Part shown: piece by piece, positions 34,543 through 44,506 of the stretch
How positions within the stretch are numbered: the stretch's first letter is position 1
Layout: every line of letters begins with the position of its first letter
Source: Gymnothorax reevesii
Taxonomy: Eukaryota; Chordata; Actinopteri; Anguilliformes; Muraenidae
Direction: 5' to 3'
DNA: 64,000 nucleotides
NCBI GenBank assembly: GCA_029721435.1
Contig: CM056573.1
Coordinates: 72,482,001-72,546,000 of the forward strand
Program-made: the position numbers and the translations under genes
Notes under the pieces: model-generated
The model's database searches: none
What the model was told of the DNA's origin: nothing
Seen by the model: only the letters and a program-made list of their open reading frames with translations

Positions 34543-35349
34543 CTAAAACGCCCAATCCCTCGACCCAGAGTGGGAATAGGACCCGAAATGAAAACAGTCC
34601 TTGACTGCGTTAAACAAAGAGATAAGATCGTGTTTTAGAATTTCGGACCGCTGGTTGGAGGTATTGTTGGTTCCAATATGAACTACAACATTACGGGCGT
34701 GTGGATGTTCATCAAGTAAGCTCGGAATCCCATCCAGAATGCTTAAAACTTTAGCCCCCGAAAAGCAGTATGTGATGGCTGATTTCATTTTAACGTTCCT
34801 CACAATGGAGCCTCCAATTATCAATGTACCCTGAGACGGCCGAGAATTGCCGGAAGACTTGGTAGTTACCTGTGGAATGGTCTGAGTACATGGCCGTGGA
34901 ACCGTAGAGGTTGGCTTCCGTGACCGAACATCTGGTGGTGACGATTCCTCCTTGTCTAAGATGGAAAACCTGTTGTTCAGCTGAAGCTTAAAAAATACAG
35001 AGTCGCTACTCGGTGCCCGACCACGACGTTTAGTGCTGCACACTTCGACCCAGGCCTCAGCCGGCTTGGGTGTGGAGCTGACGTTGACCTTGGGTCTCGC
35101 TCGCTGCTGGACCCTAGCATCCTCAGTCCGAGACCGTGCGGTTTCATTGGGGAGGGCGATGGAGTCTCGCTCACCCATGGTGGTGACATTCCTCGCAGCG
35201 CGAGCCGGAGCACCCATGGAATCGATGAGGCGTTCCTGTATTTGGTAGAGGGTTGAAATTCTACCTTCCAGCTCCGCTATTTTCTGTGACAGGCAAATAC
35301 AGCTAACACAGCCCGGCAAGGAGGTAAGTGGGGCCACAGTTTCTGACAT
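34543..35349 (-). pseudogene. LINE ORF1, esterase-like, frameshifted (block B copy 1)
   Basis: 268 codons, same architecture as 11841-12647. It is the most divergent of the three: the block I motif is IGGSIVRN, and other changes include CSTKRRGRAPSSDS and HIGTNNTSNQ. It shares the C-terminal frameshift. Confidence 0.75.
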
Positions 35350-36258
35350 AACATAACTTATTGCAATCTATACCTCCCCGTTAAGTTTATATGGATTATT
35401 TATCAACATAAAAAATATTTCATCTGGCTTACTGCAAGCGGGGAGGATTCACATGTCTCGACTAAACACCTTCATCCAGCCTTATTATTTGACAGGACAT
35501 GGTATGAATCAGTTGTATGAAGCTGAAGCTGATGCAGTAGTGTTTAGCTTGAAATTGGACGTGTTAAAATACCCATACTGCATACATGCATACAGAATTT
35601 GATTTGATGCCAACAACTCGACCGTCGAAGTAGAACGTACGATATTTATGTATCAGGAGGGCATGCACAAAATCTGACATGCTATATGGCCACAATCTCA
35701 CCATCTCCTGATCCAGTTTACCCCTCACATACAATAACCTTCCTCCCGCGGAATTTTAAAAACACAACTGCACCTCAGGAATTCCAGCATTTACATCTAT
35801 TTTATTAATACTGCCCTACTATGGGAGACTGCAGTATCTGTATACATTAACCTACTGCAGATACTGCAGTCGTCTATTGTAGGGCATTATATTATAGGCT
35901 CAAACAGTGTTTTTGTTCATTTTACATATGGCTTATGTAGGCTAATACAGTGTTTCCGTTGTCTGTCTTGTATCATTTTTACTGAGAGGTATCACATCCT
36001 CTGTCGTCATGAAAACGCCTTGTCATCTCAGTGCCAGTGGGCTGATGGGACAGCACAGTGTCCACTGCTCACATACAGCAAAACTCAGCCAAATGCAGTA
36101 GGTCATCTGGGTCTCGTTTGCAAATAGCTTGATCCATACAGAGGTTTCAGATGTACTACAAAGTCTGACCATATATTTTCACCTGCTGTATGGTAAATGT
36201 ATGTGTATTCTGAGGCACCAGTTGAGGGCAGACAGGAATAAATGAAGTTGACAGTGGT

Positions 36259-36482
36259 TGATGGGAACATTTGAGCTTTCTTTACCTTGCTTGTCTTTGA
36301 CTGGTCGTCCAGTTTGGTCTTCGTGTGAGCCGGGCTGATGGGTTTTGGCTCCTGTTCATCTCTTGGGACAAATTTTTTCTGAAAAGTGTAAGAGAAGGAA
36401 TAGGAACCAGTTAGCACAGTCTGTGTGGACAATTTACCCACATGAGAAACTAAATCTTCAGGCTAATGGTAAGTGGTGACGC
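36259..36482. other. Spacer between the two LINE ORF1 copies
   Basis: About 220 bp absent from block A separate the two tandem copies. It contains a T-rich stretch and short frames, with no recognised gene. Confidence 0.5.
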
Positions 36483-38547
36483 TGTACGCTCCCAGAAGTT
36501 GTTAAAATTATCAATAAAAAAAATTTTGTGCGCAGAGCATATAGACTGTAGCCATGTGCTGAGACTTAAAATTCTCCTAAAACGCCCAATCCCTCGACCC
36601 AGAGTGGGAATAGGACCCGAAATAAAAACAGTCCTTGACTGCGTTAAACAAAGAGATAAGATAGAGTTTTAGAATTTCGGACCGCTGGTCGGAGGTACTG
36701 TTGGTTCCAATATGAACCACAACATTACGGGCGTGTGGATGTTCATCAAGTAAGCTCGGAATCTCATCCAGAATGCTTAAAACTTTAGCCCCCGAAAAGC
36801 AGTATGTGATGCCTGATTTTATTTTAACATTCCTCACGATGGATTCTCCAATTATCAATGTACCCCGAGACGGCCGAGCATTGCCAGAAGACCTGGTAGT
36901 TACCTGTGGAACGGTCTGAGTACATGGCCGTGGAACCGTAGAGGTTGGCTTCCGTGACCGGACATCTGGTGGTGACGATTCCTCCTCGTCTAAGATGGAA
37001 AACCTGTTGTTCAGCTGAAGCTTAAAAAGTACAGAGTCGCTACTCAGTCCCCGACCACGACGTTTAGTGCTGCGCACTTCGACCCAGGCCTCAGCCGGCT
37101 TGGGTGTGGAGCTGACGTTGACCTTGGGTCTCGCTCGCTGCTGGACCCTAGCATCCTCAGTCCGAGTCCGTGCGGTTTCATTGGGGAGGGCGATGGAGTC
37201 TCGCTCACCCATGGTGGTGACATTCCTCGCAGCGCGAGCTGGAGCACCCATGGAATCGATGAGGCGTTCCTGTATTTGGTAGAGGGTTGAAATTCTACCT
37301 TCCAGCTCCGCTATTTTCTGTGACAGGCAAATGCAGCTAACACAGCCCGGTAAGGAGGTAAGTGGGGCCACAGTTTCTGACATAACATAACTTATTGCAA
37401 TCTATACCTCCCCGTTAAGTTTATATGGATTATTTATCAACATAAAAAATATATCATCTGGCTTACTGCAAGCGGGGAGGATTCACATTTCTCGACTAAA
37501 CACCTTCATCCAGCCTTATTATTTGACAGGACATGGTATGAATCAGTTGTATGAAGCTGAAGCTGATGCAGTAGTGTTTTGCTTGAAATTGGACGTGTCA
37601 AAATACCCATACTGCATACATGCATACAGAATTTGATTTGATGCCAACAACTCGACCGTCGAAGTAGAACGTACGATATTTATGTATCAGGAGTGCATGC
37701 ACAAAATCTGACATGCTATATGGCCACAATCTCACCATCTCCTGACCCAGTTTACCCCTCACATACAATAACCTTCCTCCCGCGGAATTTTAATTCCAGC
37801 ATTTACATCTATTTTATTCATACTGCCCTACTATGGAAGACTGCAGTATCTGTATGCATTAACCTACCGCAGATACTGCAGTCGTCTATTGTAGGGCAGT
37901 ATATTATAGGCTCAAACAGTGTTTTTGTTCATTTTACATATGGCTTATGTCGGCTAATACAGTGTTTCTGTTGTCTGTCTTGTATCATTTTTACTGAGAG
38001 GTATCACATCCTCTGTCGTCATGAAAACGCCTTGTCATCTCAGTGCCAGTGGGCTGATGGGACAGCACAGTGTCCACTGCTCACATACAGCAAAACTCAG
38101 CCAAATGCAGTAGGTCATCTGGGTCTTGTTCGCGAATAGTTTGATCCATACAGAGGTTTCAGATGTACTACAAAGTCTGACCATATATTTTCACCTGCTG
38201 TATGGTAAATGTATCTGTATTCTGAGGCACCAGTTGAGAGCAGACAGGAATAAATGAAGTTGACCGTGGTTGACAAATTAACTTGTCTCATCGCTCTCTT
38301 GTGGCCACTCCTGGCCGACTACGGATCTGCAGATGTACAAGAAAAATCTTTGCTGACTGCACTGTCGATGGCATAGGCAGTGTGTGATCGCCGGGTGCTT
38401 TCAATATGTGAAGAAGCGAGAGCCATTTGTCACGTTAGTGAGAAGAATCTCGAACCTCCGCCTCCTCCTGAGCTGATGGGAGCAGGTTACTGTGGTGGAG
38501 TAAACAGTTCCCTTGCGTTCAGGGTGGGGAAAAACTCCCAAAAAAAC
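36483..38547 (-). repeat. Second tandem copy of the LINE ORF1 segment (block B)
   Basis: About 2.05 kb duplicating 34435-36258: ORF1 plus its upstream flank. It starts abruptly at CGCTCCCAGAAGTTG and runs into the DIRS-like insertion. Its sequence is closer to block A than to its neighbour. Confidence 0.8.
36577..37383 (-). pseudogene. LINE ORF1, esterase-like, frameshifted (block B copy 2)
   Basis: 268 codons; nearly identical to the block A protein (IGESIVRNVKIKSG, HIGTNSTSDQRSEILKL), with rare differences such as LKLYL. The C-terminal frameshift is again present. Confidence 0.75.
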
Positions 38548-38592
38548 TTTAGGTTATTTACATAACCCCGGTTCTCTGAGTAATATGAGTGA

Positions 38593-38763
38593 GATGTCTC
38601 ACTATGGGATGCACGCCTCGCTGCAGCCTCAGAAGCATTAATCTCATTACGCCAATCCTGATTGGCTGGTGAACGTGTCCGTCCGCCCAGGTGGTACACC
38701 CACCTTAAATAGCTCATGCGGACGGCACCACGTCATTCAAGATAAGCACCTCTTCTCACTCGC
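38593..38763. repeat. Left inverted terminal repeat of the DIRS-like element
   Basis: Complementary to 44318-44482 with one small indel near 38740-38744. It contains a TTAAATAGC word that may act as a core promoter on one strand. The outermost 45 bp (38548-38592) are not shared with the right end. Confidence 0.88.
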
Positions 38764-38784
38764 CCCAGCAAGAAGGGTTGTCTG

Positions 38785-38881
38785 GTGAGACATCTCACTC
38801 ATATTACTCAGAGAACCGGGGTTATGTAAATAACCTAAAGTTCTCTTTCATAATATTTCGCTCGATGTCTCACTATGGGAT
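38785..38881. repeat. Internal complementary region of the DIRS-like element
   Basis: Bases 38785-38839 are the exact reverse complement of the left end 38548-38602, and 38843-38881 are the exact reverse complement of the right end 44465-44503; they meet at GTT (38840-38842). In the DIRS model this region templates the circular replication intermediate. Confidence 0.93.
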
Positions 38882-38952
38882 ACCGTAGCTCCCGTATTGC
38901 CAGACAAGCTTATCCAGCGTCCACCAACCCACAGAGAAGCAATCTGTTCCAG

Positions 38953-39978
38953 TCAGGACAGCAGAACCGCGCGTGCCACGCACGGGGCGGAAACGTCCAG
39001 CTTATAAAAGCGGACAAAAGTGAGAGGCGAGGACCAACTCGCCGCTGCACAGATGTCCTGAACAGAAACTCCCCTGAATAAGGCCCAGGATGCGGCCAAG
39101 CCCCAAGTCGAGTGCGCCCGCATGCCCACAGGCGGCTGCAAACCCCGACACGTATAGGCCGAAGCAATCGCCTCCACCACCCAATGGGATAGGCGCTGCT
39201 TAGTGATAGGTTTTCCTTTATGAGGATTAGCCCAGGAGACGAACAGCTGATCGCTCCTCCTGAATCCCCTAGTCCTGTCCATGTACATGCGCACCGCACG
39301 GACTGGACATAACGCGTGCGACTGCTGCTCCTCTGTTGAGGCAGCAAAGGCCAGAAGGTCAATTGGAGAACATGAGCCCACCACCTTCGGCACAAAAGCC
39401 GGGTTGGGCCTAAAAATCAACCTTACATCTCCCGGGAAGAGCTGAGCGCATGACGGATGCACCGAAAGCGCATGGATGTCACTAACTCGCTTAGCTGAAG
39501 CCAGAGCCAGCAACAACACAGCCTTGAAAGACACGTGCTTCAAGTCTGCCCCTTCCAGTGGCTCAAAAGGAGGGCCCTTAAGCCCCTCCAGAACCACAGC
39601 CAGATCCCACGGTGGCACCAGTGGTCTGGACACGGGGAGAAGCCTGCGCGCTCCCTTCATAAAACGGCAAACCAGTGGGTGCTGACTCGCCGTTCGCTTT
39701 TCAAACCCCACGTGACAGGCGGCGATAGCCGCCAAGTACACCTTAATCGTGGAGAAGGCTTTGCCTTTGTCAATCAGGTCCTGCAAGAATGACAATATAG
39801 CACTCACCGGACACTGAAAAGAAACGTGGCCGTTCCTGTGACACCACCCCTCAAACACCCTCCACTTACAGTCAAACAAAGACCTAGTGGATGGGGCCCT
39901 AGCGTTTTGTATAGTGGAAATCACACGCTGTGACAATCCCACAGCCGAGAGACTGAGCCACTCAGGGGCCACGCCCAC
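38953..39978 (-). CDS. DIRS tyrosine recombinase (catalytic Arg replaced)
   Basis: The 341-residue protein carries the phage-integrase-type fold of DIRS recombinases, which insert the circular DNA copy. The first arginine lies in ASAKRVSDIHAL. The HxxR region reads AHSTWGLAASW with Trp at about residue 292 (codon at 39103-39105) where the family has Arg (AHSTRG). The nucleophile is Tyr in FVRFYKLDV. TGG for CGG is a single CpG transition. The frame overlaps the end of the RT frame by 17 bases (39962-39978) and ends close to the internal complementary region. No stop or shift is present, but activity is doubtful without the second Arg. Confidence 0.88.
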   Translation of the reverse strand: MGVAPEWLSLSAVGLSQRVISTIQNARAPSTRSLFDCKWRVFEGWCHRNGHVSFQCPVSAILSFLQDLIDKGKAFSTIKVYLAAIAACHVGFEKRTASQHPLVCRFMKGARRLLPVSRPLVPPWDLAVVLEGLKGPPFEPLEGADLKHVSFKAVLLLALASAKRVSDIHALSVHPSCAQLFPGDVRLIFRPNPAFVPKVVGSCSPIDLLAFAASTEEQQSHALCPVRAVRMYMDRTRGFRRSDQLFVSWANPHKGKPITKQRLSHWVVEAIASAYTCRGLQPPVGMRAHSTWGLAASWALFRGVSVQDICAAASWSSPLTFVRFYKLDVSAPCVARAVLLS

Positions 39979-42295
39979 AACGCCAGGCGTTCCGGGTGCG
40001 GGTGGAGGATCGCCCCCCCCCCTGCGATAGCAGGTCCCTGCGCAGCGGGAGCTGCCAAGGCTGAGCGCACAGTAACCGATATATTTCCGCTAGCCAATGC
40101 ATCGCCGGCCAATGCGGAGCAATCAATATCAGTGCGTGACCACGTTCCCTCACTCTGGACAGAGTGGGGGATATCAAGGCCAGGGGAGGGAACGCGTAAA
40201 GAAGCTCGTGCGGCCAGACGTGCGCTAGTGCGTCTATGCCAAGGGGAGCATCCATGCCGCGCAGAGAGTAAAACAGCGCGCACTGCGCGTTTTCTCTCGC
40301 CGCGAACAGATCTACCGCGGCCCGACCGAACCGGGCCCATATCTGTTCCACAATCTCCGGGTGCAGAGTCCACTCCCCATACACCGGCGCACCCCTGGAC
40401 AACAGGTCCGCGCCTGTGTTCAAGACCCCCGGGACGTGCGTCGCTCTCAAGGAGAGGAGACGGCCGCAGCTCCACAGGATCAGTTTGCGTGCCAGCATGT
40501 GCAACTGACGGGAGCGCAACCCCCCCTGACGGTTGATGTACGCCACCGTCGTCGTATTGTCCGTTCTCACCAGGACATGATGACCCATGAGAGATGGAAG
40601 GAAATGTTTCAGGGAGAGGAACACCGCTGAAAGTTCCAGAAAATTTATGTGAGACTGCTGGAGGCCCACACTCCAGCGGCCCCTCACAGACTGGCCCCCG
40701 TGAATTCCGCCCCAGCCCGTCAGGCTGGCGTCTGTAGTGACCACCTTCCTGGACAGGACCGAGCCCATTGGGACCCCCTGGGTCAGAAAGGACGGAGTCC
40801 GCCAGTGACGCAGCGCCCTGGCGCATTCCAGTGTGACCAAGACTCTCCGCGTGCCGTGACGCACGGGATCTAGCCCGCATGAGGCCACCCAAAGCTGGAA
40901 TTCTCTCATGTGGAGGCGACCGAGACGGATCACGAGGATGGCAAACGCCATCAGACCGAGTAACCGAAGACACAATCTGAATGGAACAAACCTGCCTGGA
41001 TAAAAAAGCGCGAGGCATGCCCTGAAAGCTCTCACCCGTTCCGCCGAGAGGCGAGCTGTGAAAGACACCGAATTCAGGGATAACCCCAGAAAGATAGCAT
41101 CTTGCGCTGGGGACAGCATGCTTTTCTCCGCGTTTATCACAAAACCCAGATCGACTAGGTGCTGTGTGAGAATACGCGTGTGCGCCCTGGCTTCCTGCTC
41201 CGATTGCGCTAAAAGCAGGCAATCGTCCAGGTAAGTGGCCAGACGGATGCCCCGCCGTCTCAGCGGGGCTATTGCTGCCTCCGTGCACCGCACGAACACC
41301 CTCGGGCTTAATGACAGACCGAAAGGGAGCACGCGATTCTCGTAGCAGATCCCCTGGAAAGCGAACCTCAGAAACTTTCTGTGGGGAGGATAGATTGGAA
41401 TGTGGAAGTACGCGTCTTTCAGATCGATTGAAGTGAACCAATCGTTCTGACGTACAAGACGCAACAGGGATGCGTGTGTGAGCATCCTGAACTTGTACTT
41501 CCTGAGATATTTGTTCAGAGCCCGTAAATCCAGGATAGGGTGAATACCGTTCCCCCCCCGTTTGGGGACTAGGAAATACCTGGAGTAGAAACCGCTCTGA
41601 CATTGTGCGGGAGGGACGACACAGATTGCTCCTTTGTTTAACAGTGAGAAAATTTCCTCCTGTAAAACACGAGCTGACTCTCCCCGCGCCTGGGAGTGTA
41701 TAACGCCGGCGAATCGCGGGGGGACAGCGGCGAATTGCAGCCTGTACCCCCTCGAAATCGTCCTCAACACCCAGGGTGGGGCTGCCAGTGCGACCCATCT
41801 CCGCCATCTGAGGGCGAGAGGTGATGTGCACCGCAGCCCTTCCACCACAAGAGGGCCCAGCCGCAGTGCGGTGGCGTTCTCCTGTGGCGGAATGACAAGG
41901 CCCCCGGGTGGCGTGCCCTGCAGTCCTCCCACCACAAGAGGGCGCAGCCGCAGTGCGGTGGCGTTCTCCTGTGGCGGAATGACAAGGCCCCCGGGTGGCG
42001 TGCTTATTTTGACAGATTTGGCTTTCTTTATTTTCAGCTGCGCCCTCGGCACTCGGCCTGGCTGCGACAGCGGGACACAATTTATTCTCTTTGAGAAAAC
42101 ATTTGTGTATGTGCGTGCTTGTGGACATGAGAGGGGGGCAACCGCTAAACCCCGCGACGTCAAATGTCCATCTCTCCCGGCTTGCGCTGGCACGGTCCGA
42201 GGCAGCTGGGAGATAGGGGCGTGGGGAGCCCCTGGGTGCACGCCCGAAAGCCAAACAGGTGGAGCCGGAGAACGGGGAACTTCCAGCTGCGTCAC
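39962..42295 (-). CDS. DIRS reverse transcriptase / RNase H
   Basis: The 777-residue frame has a variable N-terminus (1-180) with two in-frame copies of a 29-residue unit (PPGGLVIPPQENATALRL). The RT follows: FLVPKRGGNGIHPILDLRAL, SIDLKDAYFHIPI with catalytic Asp near 291, LPFGLSLSPRVF, and the YLDD box at about 355-358. The RNase H region shows TTDASLTGWGG (Asp near 522), NFLELSAV (Glu near 554) and VRTDNTTTVAYIN (Asp near 579). The last 150 residues (AVDLFAARENAQCALF) are typical of vertebrate DIRS elements. All key residues are present. The first Met may not be the true start; the gag-like frame ends just upstream at 42314. Confidence 0.92.
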   Translation of the reverse strand: MTQLEVPRSPAPPVWLSGVHPGAPHAPISQLPRTVPAQAGRDGHLTSRGLAVAPLSCPQARTYTNVFSKRINCVPLSQPGRVPRAQLKIKKAKSVKISTPPGGLVIPPQENATALRLRPLVVGGLQGTPPGGLVIPPQENATALRLGPLVVEGLRCTSPLALRWRRWVALAAPPWVLRTISRGYRLQFAAVPPRFAGVIHSQARGESARVLQEEIFSLLNKGAICVVPPAQCQSGFYSRYFLVPKRGGNGIHPILDLRALNKYLRKYKFRMLTHASLLRLVRQNDWFTSIDLKDAYFHIPIYPPHRKFLRFAFQGICYENRVLPFGLSLSPRVFVRCTEAAIAPLRRRGIRLATYLDDCLLLAQSEQEARAHTRILTQHLVDLGFVINAEKSMLSPAQDAIFLGLSLNSVSFTARLSAERVRAFRACLALFYPGRFVPFRLCLRLLGLMAFAILVIRLGRLHMREFQLWVASCGLDPVRHGTRRVLVTLECARALRHWRTPSFLTQGVPMGSVLSRKVVTTDASLTGWGGIHGGQSVRGRWSVGLQQSHINFLELSAVFLSLKHFLPSLMGHHVLVRTDNTTTVAYINRQGGLRSRQLHMLARKLILWSCGRLLSLRATHVPGVLNTGADLLSRGAPVYGEWTLHPEIVEQIWARFGRAAVDLFAARENAQCALFYSLRGMDAPLGIDALAHVWPHELLYAFPPLALISPTLSRVRERGHALILIAPHWPAMHWLAEIYRLLCAQPWQLPLRRDLLSQGGGRSSTRTRNAWRCGRGP

Positions 42296-42313
42296 CAGTG
42301 GAGAGAGGGGGAG

Positions 42314-43858
42314 TCAGGCCGCTCTCTTCTTTTTCCTGGCCTGGCTGCTGGCGGTATGCGCGGGTCGCGCAGGCGCAGCTGCAGCCGGGGCCGAGGGCTT
42401 TTTTGGCCAGCCGGGCCGACCTGGCGGAGCAGGCGGAGCAGGCGGGGCGGGCTGAGGCCTCCGCAGTTTCGGCATTTTAAACTGCGAATCCTGTGAAGCA
42501 GCCTGTGCAAAGGTCTTACGCTGAGCAGGCGGAAGAGGAGCAGGGGGCTTTCGAGGGAGGCAGAGCTTGAGAGCTTCATCCTCCTTCTTTTTAGCTTCGC
42601 ACCGCCGTTGCATAGAAGCCAACGCGGAACCGAAGATCCCCTCCGGGACAATGGGCATGTCTAGGATGTCATCCTTCTCCCTGTCCGACAGGTTGGCGAG
42701 GTTGAGCCACCGCGCCCGTTCCTGTAGGACCATAGTCCCCAGCGCTTTTCCCGTGGCCTGGACCGCGCAGCGTTGGACACGGAGACACAGGTCGGTGACG
42801 ACCGGTATTTCCTCCCATGTAGCTGGGTCCTGAGTTAGCACAAAATCCTCGCACAACTCAGCCTGATAAGCCGTGACCAGGGAGAGGACATTGAGCGCTC
42901 TGGCCGAAAGCGCAGCCGCCTTATACGCCTTCTCAGTCAAGGCTGACTGAAAACGGTCCGACTTGGACGGCAGACTGGGGCTCCGGGAGGACACCGCTGA
43001 CAGGCGGGGGTGAAGGTGCGCTGCCACGAGTGGCTCCATCGGAGGCATGCGGAGCAGACCCAGGCTCTCCATCGCCTCACAATCGAGGGACGAGGCACCG
43101 GGAACTGGGCTCCTGCTGCTATAAGGGCGGTCTTTCCAAGAGCGCGCAACCTCATCTAGCAGCTCCGGGAAGACGGGGAGAAGTTGTTTCGTCGCACTCT
43201 TAGCCAAGGGCAATTTCTTCCCCTCGTAGCGGGATCTGGTGGTCTCAGCTACGACAACGGGCCAGGGGATGTTCAGCCGGACAGCAGCGCGTTTGCACAC
43301 GTCGAGCATGTCGGAGCTGGGGAGAGGAGAAGCTGGTATGCTACTCTCATCTCCATCCCGAGAGGTGACGGAGACCGCGGGCTGCGCGGCCCGAGCCGGA
43401 GTAATGAAGACGTCGTCATCTTCCTCATCCTCTGATATGAGGAGTTCAGAGACGCTATCTTCATCGTCCCCATAGTCCAGTTCTAGGACGTCTTCCTCAC
43501 ACGGGGGATCCGCGGCTAGGTCGAGCTGGGAGCCCCAGCTGGCGCTAGCCTCCGGAATCGCCGCCGTAGCGACCGCCAAATCCTGCTTGCCCTCGGCGGC
43601 AGCACCGTCGGAGGGGAGGAGGGGGTCGATTCCAGACAAGCTAGCCTGGCGGGCTAGCCGTCTGCGGAGACTTTTCGCTGTAAACACCGCGCAGTGTTGG
43701 CACGAGCCGGGAAGTTCGATAGCCATACGGGCGTGTTCCAGCCCCAGGCAGCTCGAGCAGACCTGGTGTGGATCTTTACTCGAGATCTTGTTCCCACAGC
43801 GACAGGGACGGGTCCCGGAGTCTCCGTGCCCCCTGGTATGGGGGTTTTGGGCCTCCAT
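42314..43858 (-). CDS. DIRS gag-like protein
   Basis: This 514-residue frame is the first gene of the element. The N-terminus has a Cys/His-rich cluster (PCRCGNK, CSSCLG, CQHC at about residues 19-55), then an acidic stretch (about residues 120-150, EEDVLELDYGDDEDSVSE), a conserved middle (KSDRFQSALTEKAYKAAALS, DLCLRVQRCAVQATGKALG) and a proline-rich basic tail. This matches the gag-like ORF1 of vertebrate DIRS elements in position and composition. It is uninterrupted. Confidence 0.82.
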   Translation of the reverse strand: MEAQNPHTRGHGDSGTRPCRCGNKISSKDPHQVCSSCLGLEHARMAIELPGSCQHCAVFTAKSLRRRLARQASLSGIDPLLPSDGAAAEGKQDLAVATAAIPEASASWGSQLDLAADPPCEEDVLELDYGDDEDSVSELLISEDEEDDDVFITPARAAQPAVSVTSRDGDESSIPASPLPSSDMLDVCKRAAVRLNIPWPVVVAETTRSRYEGKKLPLAKSATKQLLPVFPELLDEVARSWKDRPYSSRSPVPGASSLDCEAMESLGLLRMPPMEPLVAAHLHPRLSAVSSRSPSLPSKSDRFQSALTEKAYKAAALSARALNVLSLVTAYQAELCEDFVLTQDPATWEEIPVVTDLCLRVQRCAVQATGKALGTMVLQERARWLNLANLSDREKDDILDMPIVPEGIFGSALASMQRRCEAKKKEDEALKLCLPRKPPAPLPPAQRKTFAQAASQDSQFKMPKLRRPQPAPPAPPAPPGRPGWPKKPSAPAAAAPARPAHTASSQARKKKRAA

Positions 43859-43892
43859 TCCTAGCTAGCTGGTGTGCAAGCCGGGAGACGAG

Positions 43893-44165
43893 GCAGAAAA
43901 CCGAGAGGTAGCTGGTGTGCTAGCGCTCGGAGCTCGACGTGCCGTGGTGGGGCGTTGAGTGAAGAAAACCGAGAGGTAGCTGGTGTGCTAGCGCTCGGAG
44001 CTCGACGTGCCGTGGTGGGGCGTCGAGTGAAGAAACCGAGAGGTAGCTGGTGTGCTAGCCTTCGGTACTCGACGTGCCGTGGTGAGGCGTCGAGTGAAGA
44101 AAACCGACAGGTAACTGGTGCGCTAGCCTTCGGTACTCGACGTGCCGTGGTGAGGCGTCGAGGAC
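43893..44165. repeat. Tandem subrepeats of about 68 bp in the DIRS leader
   Basis: Four copies of a unit containing GAGAGGTAGCTGGTGTGCTA and CTCGACGTGCCGTGGTG run head to tail between the right terminal repeat and the gag start. Units differ in two subtypes (GCGCTCGGAGCTCGACG and CCTTCGGTACTCGACG). Confidence 0.85.
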
Positions 44166-44317
44166 AGTGCTGACCAAGCCGTGTAGGGCGGGAGAGCACT
44201 GAGTCCGGTCTGGTGTGACCGACGAAGCAAAAAGGTATCCAAAGCTAGTAGCGCCCGGCGACAGAAAATCCGTCTGTGGACAGTTCAGCTAACTAGCCCT
44301 GGACGCGAGATATGCTC

Positions 44318-44482
44318 CGAGTGAGAAGAGGTGTTTGAATGACGTGGTGCCGTCCGCATGAGCTATTTAAGGTGGGTGTACCACCTGGGCGGACGGACAC
44401 GTTCACCAGCCAATCAGGATTGGCGTAATGAGATTAATGCTTCTGAGGCTGCAGCGAGGCGTGCATCCCATAGTGAGACATC
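44318..44482. repeat. Right inverted terminal repeat of the DIRS-like element
   Basis: Complementary to 38593-38763. It is followed by 24 bases (44483-44506) unlike the left end. Transcription of the minus-strand genes would start near here, since gag lies next to it. Confidence 0.88.
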
Positions 44483-44506
44483 GAGCGAAATATTATGAAA
44501 GAGAAC

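Larger units (their letters stand above)
32990..35352 (-). mobile_element. LINE remnant (block B, first ORF1 copy) with nested LTR
   Basis: Counterpart of 10290-12650: ORF1 from 35349, start of ORF2 endonuclease around 34070-34210, then the nested solo LTR, then more endonuclease coding near 33050-33240. A short deletion near 33098 removes 12 bases present in block A. Confidence 0.75.
38548..44506 (-). mobile_element. Complete DIRS-like tyrosine-recombinase retrotransposon
   Basis: The 5.96-kb element is bounded by AAC at 38545-38547 and 44504-44506; the empty site (13840-13842) has one AAC. Inverted terminal repeats lie at 38593-38763 and 44318-44482, with unlike outer extensions. An internal complementary region at 38785-38881 is made of the complement of the left end (55 nt), one GTT, and the complement of the right end (39 nt). 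On the minus strand the genes are a gag-like frame, reverse transcriptase/RNase H, and tyrosine recombinase. No protease or integrase is present. This is the classic DIRS1 organisation. Confidence 0.93.

Noticed and set aside
39921..42254. A second 777-codon minus-strand open frame across the DIRS pol region
   Set aside because: It overlaps the true RT/RNase H frame in another phase, lacks RT motifs, and reflects GC-rich composition.
42259..42496. Plus-strand Gly/Ala/Arg-rich frames
   Set aside because: They are antisense to the proline-rich tail of the DIRS gag-like protein.
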